64,000 nt of DNA. Origin: Apostichopus japonicus. Its lineage: Eukaryota; Echinodermata; Holothuroidea; Aspidochirotida; Stichopodidae. Under the pieces are notes generated by a model. That model saw only the letters and a program-made list of their open reading frames with translations, was not told where the DNA came from and did not search any database. A program made the translations under genes and the position numbers. Below, piece after piece: positions 50,189 to 60,302 of the stretch (position 1 is the first letter of the stretch; every line of letters begins with the position of its first letter). The DNA is taken from positions 34,774,898 to 34,838,897 of the forward strand of contig NC_092577.1 of NCBI RefSeq assembly GCF_037975245.1, read 5' to 3'.

Positions 50189-50536
50189 CAGTGGCGTAGG
50201 AAGGTACTTTTGAGTGGGGGGGCTGAAGACTGATGGCCGGCCTGGGGGAGGGGTCTAAGGGGAGGGGGTGTCATTTCCAGGTGGCCTCAGATGCAATTTG
50301 GTGCAATATAGCACACTTCAACACCCACTCCATTTTGTAAACTTAATTTTGTATTTTCACCTGGCCTTAGATGCGATTTGGTGCTCCAAATGAGATTTTT
50401 TTTCTCATTTGGAAATGAAAAAGGGGTTTTCTGACTTGCGGAGCGGGGGGGGCGGAATGATACTTCCGCCCCTCCACATTTTTCACTGGGGGGGGGGGCT
50501 GGCGCCCCCCCAGCCCCCCCGGTTCCTACGCCCTTG
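50189..50536 (-). mobile_element. hAT-type MITE copy 3, inverted
   Basis: Reverse orientation relative to copies 1 and 2: it starts CAGTGGCGTAGGAA and ends TTCCTACGCCCTTG. The 8-bp flanks GTTTAGAG are identical on both sides (50181-50188, 50537-50544). Near-intact sequence and perfect duplication suggest recent movement. Together with copy 2 it makes an inverted pair about 365 bp apart. 348 bp, no transposase. Confidence 0.9.
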
Positions 50537-51199
50537 GTTTAGAGGAATTGGAGCAAGCATCGGTTATCAGTGAATACTATATATAGTAGGCTATATACTA
50601 TATAATAGTAATACTATAGGCCTATATAGTATATAATATCCGATATCAAAGTTCTGGGAACTTGATACAAATGGACGGGCTCGGTCTTCCTATGTTCGAT
50701 CCCATTGGAAAGGGGGGGGGGCAGGACAGGACAGGACAGGATCCAAGGTTTGGTTTGGCCAAACTGTATTGCATAATTATTCAAATAGCCTAAAATTTCT
50801 CAAAGGAAGGTTAAAGATCTTGTATCTGTAATTTAACAATATACCACAATAATTTCTACATCCGAATTATTCTCTCAGTTTTCAGAAAATATTGTTTCAT
50901 GATTACCACAACAAACAGTACGCTGTTATTGACGTAGGCCTATGCAGAATAACGCAAGTCTTCAGCATCTCAGTGATCTTCGAGAGTAATATGTATGTGA
51001 CTGTCACGGTCCATGTTTCCCGCCAGACGGGCTAAGTAGTACCATATTGAGTTAGTGGGAGTCGTCTCAAGTTTCCCGCAAGACGGGAACATATTTCCCG
51101 CAGGAGGGGCTAAGTAGTAATGAGAAAATATGATCTGCTACAACGATTTCGATGACCCCTCTATGCATATTGTTTTGTAAACACGCCTTGGAAACACGC

Positions 51200-51445
51200 T
51201 TTGGATACAAGGTAGTAGCGTCTCCAGTTTGAATTAGTACCACCTTCCGTTTAGGGTAGTAGCGCCACTAACTTACAGTAGCATCGCCGCCTGTAGTAGT
51301 AGTAGCATCGCCTATTTAGAGTAGTAGCGCCTCCTGTTTAGAGTAGTAGCACCTCCTGTTTAGAGTAGTAGCACCTCCTGCTTAGAGGAGTAGCACCCCC
51401 TGTTTAGGATAGTAGCACCCCTGTTTAGGGTAGTAGCGCCAGCAT
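51200..51445. repeat. Short-unit minisatellite (GTTTAGAGTAGTAGCACCTCCT)
   Basis: About eight to ten imperfect copies of a 22-25-bp unit (TAGAGTAGTAGCGCCTCCTG-like). Nearby, TTTCCCGCAAGACGGG and GGGCTAAGTAGTA phrases repeat at 51018-51120. No coding content is seen. Confidence 0.8.
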
Positions 51446-51989
51446 GTGGTCCTGTTGGCGTTCCATACGTTTCAGCAGTGATCCTTACAAACTCAGCAGG
51501 CAAATTGGGTCGAACTAAGGGCTGTGTATTTTATTTTAAAAGAGCGCCCCTAATTTTATATCTGATGGCGGTCGTCAGGAATGTCATAGAGCAGAACATT
51601 ATGATCACTGTGTATACCAGATTCGTTGAAGTTTAAATGGCAATTTTTGGTTGTAGCCACCTGCTTCGCTCTGGTCAAGCCTTGCTACAGTGACATACCT
51701 TCGTGGTCCGGTACCAAAATGGAAGGTGCCATAAATGGCCATCGTATTAGCTATTAAATGATGGTTAACTTATTAGCTGGTGAAATACTTAATTTGACAA
51801 TTTTGAACATATTCATTTGACAATTCAGTATGAAAAAAGTAACCAAAGTAATGCGTGGGTTCTCGATAGGTGAGCCGCGGGGTCAAGCCCGGTCAGCGAA
51901 AATGTTCAATCCGGCCTGCTCCCCCACCCCCCCCCCCCAAAAAAAAAACGACAGACACATATGATATAATCTTCCAAGTGCAAGTCCAT

Positions 51990-52085
51990 TATTTTCTGTT
52001 TTCTTTTAATGGCTTTTTGGCAGCCATTTTTGACTTTACAGTCTTCTTTGGCTTTGATACAGCCTTTTATTTTTCATGTTGCGGC
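51990..52085 (-). pseudogene. Possible histone H1 C-terminal pseudogene fragment
   Basis: The + strand phrase ACAGTCTTCTTTGGCTT at about 52038, preceded by GGCTTTTTGGCAGCC and followed by a ACAGCCTT phrase, aligns with the H1 gene's C-terminal region (ACAGTCTTCTTTGGCTT at about 47675, then GCAGCCTT). The match continues loosely for under 100 bp and then ends, with no globular domain or stem-loop. A chance match of Lys/Ala-rich codons is possible. Confidence 0.4.
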
Positions 52086-52191
52086 CCTTTATTTGACCAA
52101 TGTATCTCTATGGTCCTTGAATTATTATAACTTTATATATAGTTATAAAGGATGTGCATCGCCGTAAAGCTACTTTGCAACGTTATGGCTC

Positions 52192-53460
52192 TTAAAGGCA
52201 TTGAAGACTCACCCCAAACCGCGTGCGGCCATCTGAAAAAGTAAACTTTCTGTTGCTTGCAAGTGACGTTTTGTTCGTGTCGCTACAAAATGCAGTCAGT
52301 AATGAAACGTGATACCTTGTTATCTTTAGCAGGACCTGAGATGTCCATCGCTGTATCGTTTATACACTGTGCTGTGGGTATTGACCGCAGCTGTATGTAC
52401 TGACTGTACACTAGTGTCTAATTACCGACGGTAGCAAGTTGTGTGTGTATTTTCTGGGATCGATGGTGATGTCTGTTCTGTTTATACTGTAGAGACCAAG
52501 TGGAAAAACTCAAAGAACAAAACAGACATCTGCACACTCTGGGTTTCTGTGCTACTCTCCTGTATTTTCTATAACTTTATTACAAGAACCTGATGACCAG
52601 TCTGACACAGGCTGGTCATCAGTGTTTCAACCAATCAAAATGATAATACAAAAACAGTAACCAATCAAACCATATGAGTCCTTTAAATGCAGGAAGGTCC
52701 ACCCTAGAAATAACTATAAAGAAAACAATACCTAAGGCATTCATACAGGACTGTAAGGTATTTACCTACAGGTAAGTAACAATGACCCTCTACTAGAATA
52801 TATATGCAAGGTATGTGTTTACAGGTAAGTACTATACATATCACTAATAATTACTATGATTGGAATGTACTGGCATGCAACACATGTGAAAGAGTTCAAT
52901 GGTGGAAATAGAGAGAACTAGACTATGATCTCTACAATACACCTCATTCGAAACTAGGTCAAATTACCGGCATTAGACGTTTCTTTTTGTGAGTCTTCAC
53001 ACCCTTTAAGGCAAAGCCTCCGAATCTTCATAAGTTACACGATGAAAACAAAAGGTATAGGCTCTTAGGTCTAAAAGTTCCAAGCTGGCCATGGGCGGAA
53101 TGTTTGTCAGACGGAATTGAACGGTCAAGAGAATAACAAACAATTAGTAATTCGTTCAAATTCATCTCTTTGACAGATGCTTTCGTCTTGCGATACGAAG
53201 TGATAGAGATTCCGTCCACTAGAGTGTAACTATATATGTATATACTGCAGGGACAAACATAAAGAGCTAATACAAACACTGTTTTGTTTGCGTAAAACAT
53301 TACATATTAACTTTGTTGCTAGTCACCTCAGTTCAAACTCGGGACGGGATCGTCGTCTTATTGTCAATTAAAGCGATATGCTAGACAATATAACAACGTA
53401 TACTGTACTTATAAAGCAATATTAGTAATCGAAAATTATATTAGTCTTCAATGCCTTTAA
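52192..53460. mobile_element. TTAA-flanked non-autonomous DNA transposon, second family
   Basis: TTAAAGGCATTGAAGACT at 52192 is matched by its reverse complement AGTCTTCAATGCCTTTAA ending at 53460. The 18-base inverted ends include TTAA on both sides, as for Kolobok/piggyBac insertions. The 1.27-kb interior has no transposase frame. It does include an internal hairpin TGATGACCAG...CTGGTCATCA near 52590. The terminal sequence differs from the element at 27594. Confidence 0.8.
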
Positions 53461-54090
53461 GAACAGAAATACATTCCAAGAAAATTCTGTTTTATTGGAA
53501 TGTATTACAAAGCCCCTGTGCGGGTCTAGATGGTAGGGGGTGCCTCTGTAAGGTGCAACATTTTGTTACCCTAATACTATACTAAAATAAAGGAAACTTT
53601 GACGTACGGGGGAGGCAGTTCTGTTTTATTGTGGCCGACTCGGACTTGGGCGGGGGGATTGAGAGGAGTCATTATGGGGTAGCCCCCTCCCCCCATACTC
53701 TCTTCCTTGGCGCCGACACTGTATAGATCCAGGAATTCGAAACCATTGAGAAAGTCAGTAATTTCACTGCACGCTTTGCTCTATAGGAGTAAATACTAGG
53801 TCTCGCTTTGTGACGTATTTTGCATATAGTGTCATGATTCCATTCCGACATGAATTCTAATTTCTTGGTCAGTTCTATGCTCAAAGCTGTATCAAATGAA
53901 ACAGAAAATTGAAAAACATAAGAAAAAGTAATGGAACAATAAATGCATTAGAAAGAAAGCATAACGTAGAAATAGTGATTTCCTGAGAACGTAGTGCTGT
54001 AACGACGTATAAGTAATTCCTACGCAGAAAAGCTGATTAAGAAAAACGAGGCGTAGAAGAATGACGTAAGTTAATAGTCCAAACGAAATA
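53461..54090. other. Non-coding spacer
   Basis: It holds a small hairpin at about 53469-53506 (AATACATTCCA...TTGGAATGTATT) and G/C-rich patches near 53650-53690. No gene is supported. Confidence 0.5.
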
Positions 54091-54715
54091 TCATTTAATC
54101 TCTAGAGCTACTCCATGCAGTCTCCGTGTGATCTATCTAGAACTACTTCAGTCTTCGTATGCTCTACATAGAGCTACGCCAGTCTTTGTATGATCTATCA
54201 TTTAATCTCTAGAGCTACTCCATGCAGTCTCCGTGTGATCTATCTAGAACTACTCCAGTCTTCGTATGCTCTACATAGAGCTACGCCAGTCTTTGTATGA
54301 TCTATCATTTAATCTCTAGAGCTACTCCAGTCTCCGTGTGATCTATCTAGAACTACTCCAGTCTTCGTATGCTCTACATAGAGCTACGCCAGTCTTTGTA
54401 TGATCTATCATTTAATCTCTAGAGCTACTCCAGTCTTTGTATGATCTATGAACCTAGAACTATATGCCAGTCTTTGTATGATCTATGAACATAGAGCTAA
54501 GCCAGTCTTCGTATGATCTATGAATCTAGAGCTATACGCCAGTCTTCGTGTGATCTACCTAGAGCAGTCTTCGTATGATCTATGGACCTAGAACTACGAG
54601 AGTCTTCGTATGATCTACTTAGAGCTAAGCCAGTCTTCGTGTGATCTATCTAGAGCTACGCCAGTCTTCGTATGATCTATAAACATTGAGCTACACCCGT
54701 TTCGTATGATCTATG
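54091..54715. repeat. Minisatellite with roughly 34-bp monomers in a 107-bp higher-order unit
   Basis: TCATTTAATCTCTAGAGCTA recurs at 54091, 54198, 54305 and 54408. Each higher-order unit contains about three AGTCTTCGTATGATCTA-type monomers. After 54440 only simple monomers of the form CTAGAGCTACGCCAGTCTTC continue to about 54715. Confidence 0.88.
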
Positions 54716-55910
54716 AATCAAACATTGGCTTATTTTAATTGTTGTTCAATGTTTAAGCCTGAAACCAGGGGCCGGACTGGGTTAAAAAAAAAAACACCCA
54801 ATACAGTGATCCAAGCGACGGCATTGATGTCTTCAAACAAGCGGCATATTTTACCCTTCGGACGGAAAATATATCATCTTCAGCGACAAGGAGAGTTACC
54901 TTTGGCAACTCAACCTGACGGATGCTTCGGCGGCGTTGATATAGGGTGCAACCCTCCCGAGCCGCAATGCTGGTAAACTAACCCGGGGCCTATGCCTGGA
55001 ACACATCATACCTTAACGGTTATTACGATGTTACTTCGTAGTTTCTATATAATGCTTTAATTCTAACATGATGAAACTTATTAGAGCAAATATTTCGTGA
55101 TTGGTGTTACAAACGTTTCGTCATCACGTACGTGGAATTAGAACTTTGATCGCGTCTGAGTTGCAAATAGGCTTACAGTCATTGTTCTAGCCAATAGCTG
55201 TTGTGTATTAAGCGGCTACACTTGGATATTGTTATGTATATAGGCCTGTATAGAAAACCGCATACGAGTCGTTCCCTACTATATACTGTGGGTTCCATAA
55301 ACCAGTCTTCCGTCCATGACACATTTCACAAACAAACGCCTATACTGTATATATAAATATATATGTATATACGGGAGAATACGTTACGCTGAACATAATC
55401 ATCGTCAATTTACCCAACTACAAAAATGGAATGAGGAAAGATATTAACCTGAGAAAGAAAGAAAAACAAAGAGCAGGGGGGAAAACACAAAATTCCAGAG
55501 GAATACTCAGTTATACTATAGGCCTATCTCGTTCGAGAAGGTTCGAAGTTTTACATCCGAAGTCTGAAATATTCAGGTGAGTTTTACGATTATTTTCCTT
55601 TGATAATTGAGATGGACAGTGACGATTGATGGCACCAGTCCACTCGTGTATTCGATCTGGTGGTAGGGGAGGGGGGTAAAACCGGCCTCTATTGTCAGTT
55701 CCATTACTCTATCATCAGATATGTAGTATACTGAGTGTTGTGCGCAGATGCAGGGGGATGCGGGGGGAATAATACCCACACCCCCCTTTTCAACGTGACG
55801 TAAAAATTCAAGATTACTTATAAGAACAGCCATGCGATTATCCCTAACACCCCAAGAGCAGGCCTACATATACTAGACGACTCCAGGAACACCCACCTTC
55901 CCCTACCTTA
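54716..55910. other. Non-coding spacer
   Basis: No supported gene. A possible single hAT-like end (CAGGGGCCGGACTGGG near 54767) has no convincing partner. Poly-G/C tracts lie at 55660-55680 and 55750-55790. Confidence 0.5.
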
Positions 55911-55925
55911 TACACTCTTAAAACA

Positions 55926-56165
55926 TCCGGATCAAATTTGATTCATTCCGGATCAAATTTGATCCGGTTTCCGGATCCCAGGGGCACCGACCCCGTCCGG
56001 ATGAAAATGATCCGGATTTCCGGATCAAAGAACATTGACCCCATTCCGGATCAAATTTGATCCGGCTTCCGGATCCCAGGGGCACCGATCCCGCCCGGAT
56101 CAAAATGATCCGGATTTCCGGATCAAAAAATAATGACCCCATTCCGGATAAATTTGATCCTGTTT
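55926..56165. repeat. 98-bp tandem repeat with CCGGATC palindromes
   Basis: ATTCCGGAT(C)AAATTTGATCC begins at 55945, 56043 and 56141, exactly 98 bp apart. Each unit holds the 20-bp palindrome CCGGATCAAATTTGATCCGG or a variant, a second GGATGAAAATGATCCGG-type half-palindrome and a CCCAGGGGCACCGA spacer. It lies directly inside the TACACTCTTA end, where transposase-binding repeats would be expected. Confidence 0.88.
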
Positions 56166-57715
56166 CCGTTTCAAGGGTTCTTACGTTCTGGATATGTTAT
56201 GAATAAGAAACAACATGCAAATCTGAAAATAACTTGGCCATGTCTTTATTCTTTTTAACAACTTCGTTAACAAACAACGTCAATTATTTCTACTTATAGA
56301 AAGAGGTTGATTTGGGTTACAATACTGATGAACAAAAGCGGAAATGGAAAAGTGGATGGAATGCGAGAGTTTTATCAAGGCAGCAAAAGTGTATACTATT
56401 TTTAGTTATATCCCTGCTATATATGTGACTCGTGACTTGTTGTGGCAATTTATGTGTAACTTTTTGCTTTCAAAATCTTTATTTTCTAACTAGAAGCATG
56501 TCTTATGCTTTAAAATCTCCACTAAAGATATCCTACAATAGGTTCAAATGTTAGAATGTGCTTAAAAGAGATCATCTCCTGCTAACTTTAACCTTTGAAA
56601 TCTACATATTGCAGGAAAATGAAAAATTCTGAAAAATGCTACTCCACCAGCCTCTCAACGAATGGTCTTACATTATTTACCAAATAATGATACTTTGATA
56701 TATGTTGGTTTGTTACGAATAACTTACTACTATAGAATGACACAACTTTGATATTGTACAACTTAACAATAGGTAAGACTTTAAATTGCATGCACAAAAC
56801 TTTGTTACACACAGCAGAAATGATAGAGATGTGATTTGTCATGGGAATAAGAAAATGTTTGTAAAAATAATTTCCTTACTATGTTTACCTCTGCAAAATT
56901 GTATTAAATATTAATTGCATCGAATGTTCTATGTATTAAAATAAATGAAAATACTTCGAAAACTTAAGTATTTTACTGAACCACCAACATGTTTGGAAAT
57001 GGACAAGTGCTTGCATAATCACGTATGAATGCTTGATGATGTTTCTCTTGTTACTTTGAGTGGCATAAGCAGATTTGAGTTGGGGGAGATGGTGGGTGCA
57101 GGTTAAGTACCAATGCATCACTCACTCTTTATACTAGAAATAACACAATCCCTCTATTCACCTCTTTAAAATCTGAACAGCTCACACACAACAATGAGGA
57201 ATTTGTGCAATTAAATTATGCAACCGGCTCACCCGAACTATTCCAGTGCAATTTGACCTGTCAATATTGAACATTAGTGGACAAACTGAACTCAAACTAT
57301 GATAAATTTGTTATCTAAGATAATGTGATATCCATTAATACCATGACGGGTAAAAGAAAGGTGATGATTACTCAGTCTTCTGGTTCAAAAAGTTCTCAAA
57401 AAGTCCCAGGTAGTATCATTCTATTTCAAGTATCAAGCATTTTAAAACATATGTCAACTGTCTGCAGAAGTCATTGGCAAGGTAGCCCCCTTTTTTCAAC
57501 TCTACTAAACACCTGCTCTGGTTGCTCTCTTGGTCCTCATGCCAAAACGAAAGGCTGTGGCTGTTGAACTTTATCAAGGACAGATGGTACGTTTGTGCCA
57601 ATCTATTGAAAAGATATATGAGAAATTACACATTTTTGTTTTCAAATTGCAACATTCTGACATACAAGGATACAACCATACATTGCCACAATTTTGAAAT
57701 TTTGCAACCAGCTCC

Positions 57716-57836
57716 TCATCATCATCACCATCATCACCGACACCACCATCATCATCATCACCAAATACCACCATCATCATCACCACCACCACCATCTTCA
57801 CTATCATCATCACCACCACCATCACCAACACCATGC
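57716..57836. repeat. CAT/CAC trinucleotide microsatellite
   Basis: Interrupted (ATC)n/(ACC)n repeat of about 120 bp. It produces a spurious His-rich frame on the + strand and an Asp/Val/Met-rich one on the - strand. Confidence 0.95.
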
Positions 57837-58306
57837 ATCATTATCATTGTGATTCTCAATCATTTCATAACCGTTAGGTCATTCTCTCTGAGAAACATAT
57901 ATGATTTTAAGAATGTGAGGCAACCTTCGTTAACTTAAAGTACTAAAAATAGTAGAGTCATAAAAGAAAGAGAAAAGCAGATTTGCATGATTTTGAAGCT
58001 CAGTAAGATTGCAATCAACCTAACAGGTACCCAAGGAAAGGCTAGGAAAGGACCAGCAAAACACTCATACCATACTCTTATGGCCCAATTAACGTTGATA
58101 TATAATGTGTAGCCTACGACATGGCATTATTCACTCTTCTTAAGTCTTACAGCAACAGTAAGCTTGTGGCACTTTAGTTCGGGTTCCTGTTCGCCAAGTG
58201 ACTGAGCTAGAATAGCACATGTATTGAGTAAAACTCTTACCATGTCATCTGTTGTGTATTTTCTGAGAGAATATCTCCCACAGAACTCTTCTTATTGTCT
58301 CTGATA

Positions 58307-60015
58307 TTAAAGGCTCTGTGATACTCCAGTTTCCAGACACGTTACCACCGCTGAAATAACACACTCCTCTGCATCATCTGTGAAGAACAATCATTGATAT
58401 CGTTTTAAGCAACAAAAGTAACTAGATGCAAAAACTACATGAATGAATGAATGAAAGAATGGATGGATGGATGGATGGATGGATGGATATATGGATGGAT
58501 GGATGGATGGATGGATGGATGGATGGATAAATAAATAAATAAATAAATAAATCAATTTAATTTACCTGATGTCAATTCCAAATCTGTTGTGTCAACCAGC
58601 TTTGAAGGTTTATGAGGGTCGCAAACAGACTTCTTTGTCTTATTTTGGTCCTTTCTCCTCACATATTGCAGTCGGTTTTCCAGGTTGCCTGTTGCTTCAC
58701 GGCGACCTGTGCCAGCACAAAACTAGACTTCCTGAAATTTAGCAAAGACAACATATGATAGCAAAATGTTACTTCTCTAAAAATTTATTGTAGTAATACC
58801 TCCATGAAAGTTCATTTCTGCATTTTTTTTATATCTGCAGACCTCATGCAATTAAGGGCCTATTCTTATCACAAGCCATACTGTACAGCACCCACTTTTG
58901 CACACAGTATATGAACACAATTTGAAAAGACCTGTATTTGGCCAATTTTTCCTTACCATATTTTGCATTTTAAAACATATTGCCATAAATGAAGTTTACA
59001 GAACGTTTCAATACGGATCTCAGATCTTTATGATCTATTTCCATGAACAGTATAAGAATTCAGAGAAGTTTCTGCATACCATTTAGTGTGTTATTTTGCC
59101 CCTCTTTTTGCCATTACTAGGCAAAACCATAAGCAACTTTATGCTAAGGTGCATCGGTATAACTAGCATTAACATAAAGCGGCATACCTGCTCGGTATAA
59201 CCGGGTATACCTGAAATATTCGCGGAACCGCTACTTCAAGCGTCAACTGTACTATTACACAATACCATGAACCTATGGACAGCCTACAAATTTATTTGCG
59301 ATTTAATGATGACTTTACCATCTGTTTTTTTCTTTTGCCGAAACTTATTTAAATATTGATTATAAAAAAAAGTACGAAAAATCGGTGTTGTTTTCATTTC
59401 AACGCAAAAGTACAGTTCAGTACACTCCACTACTGGGCCCAGTCCAACCACAACACTACAGTAGCATATAGGCCTATGCCTTATTTGTAAATGATCACCT
59501 TATATAGAACATACTGTACAGGGAAAGACTGATTCCCACTGTAGGCAAGTCTTACATTACCTAAATCTAAATTACCAGGAACCCTTATTAGGCCTTGCCT
59601 GCCTTACTTATGTCATTCAATTTATTTGGTTATCGAAAAATGACAATCCACGTTGTGGTGAAGTAGCAACTGAACATTAGAACCCACCATACAGTAATAC
59701 TGTTTGCCCTGTAGCACCATAGAGGCTTCACAATAGTACTGCATACTGTTGTGTGTAGGCATGTACAGTACTGTAGTATACTGTACAGTACAGTCAATCA
59801 AAAACCACCACACGCTACACACTATAGTGCACACTGTATAACGCTAGGCCAGAGTAAACCCGTCACGGAGTGAGCATAGCTTCTTCAAATCACTAACTTT
59901 ATTGCGTATGATTAACACAACAAACGAAATGGAAAGTGCCTAATAACTCACCTTTGAAATTCTTGACGTACTTCTCCAATCCCCATTGAAGTAATTTTGC
60001 TTCTACGAGATCCAT
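58307..60015 (-). CDS. Candidate small three-exon gene with SAM-like N terminus
   Basis: On the minus strand: exon 60015-59952 begins at an ATG and reads MDLVEAKLLQWGLEKYVKNF before a strong donor (AAAG|GTGAGT). Exon 58706-58566 (acceptor GGCACAG) is open in the matching phase, with a basic stretch (ENRLQYVRRKDQNKTKK). Exon 58377-58307 (acceptor CTTCACAG) continues in phase (DDAEECVISAVVT) to a TAA. The total is 276 nt, 91 residues. The first segment resembles helix 1 of a SAM domain (LLxWGLExYVxxF), but the rest of that domain is not seen. All introns have GT/AG and phases agree. It sits inside the TACACTCTTA-bounded interval and could be an element-encoded or captured gene. There is no homologue I can name; alternative exon ends are possible. 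Confidence 0.35.
58441..58551. repeat. ATGG and AAAT tetranucleotide microsatellite
   Basis: (GAAT)n, then (GGAT)n interrupted once by ATAT, then (AAAT)n, about 110 bp in total. It lies immediately beside the candidate exon ending at 58566. Confidence 0.95.
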
Positions 60016-60302
60016 AAGAGCATTTCGTGAGTGCAAAGTTTGGAAAAGATGGCTACGATAGCGTACGTTCGAGAGCTGCAAGCACAATCAAAGCTTATGT
60101 CACATGATGTACATCAGCCAATAGCATCAAGCGCTACGTTCTGATCAGGAACGGTACAAAGGAATGATACCATGCCTAATGAAATTGAATCGGGAATGGT
60201 TGAATTTTATCCGGGAATGGATTAAACTTATCCTGAAAAGGATGAAACTATTTTTATCAGGAATCCGGGTCACAAAAGTGACCCGGAAAAATTAAGAGTG
60301 TA

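Larger units (their letters stand above)
55911..60302. mobile_element. Candidate 4.4-kb element with inverted TACACTCTTA ends
   Basis: TACACTCTTA at 55911-55920 is matched by TAAGAGTGTA at 60293-60302. Just inside both ends lie CCGGATC- or CCGGGTC-type sequences (ATCCGGATCAAATTTGAT on the left, GGGTCACAAAAGTGACCC on the right). This layout of terminal and subterminal inverted motifs fits a cut-and-paste DNA transposon. Between them sit a possible small reverse-strand gene, microsatellites and AT-rich filler. No target duplication or known transposase was found, so the two ends could be coincidental or belong to separate remnants. Confidence 0.5.

Noticed and set aside
54713-54976. 87-residue open frame and a possible hAT element starting CAGGGGCCGGACTGGG
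   Set aside because: No homologous domain was recognised, the far end does not match as an inverted repeat, and the 8-bp flanks differ.
57522-57938. 138-residue open frame with a long His run, and the Asp/Met/Val-rich reverse frame
   Set aside because: Both are read-through of a CAT/CAC microsatellite with no domain or splice support.
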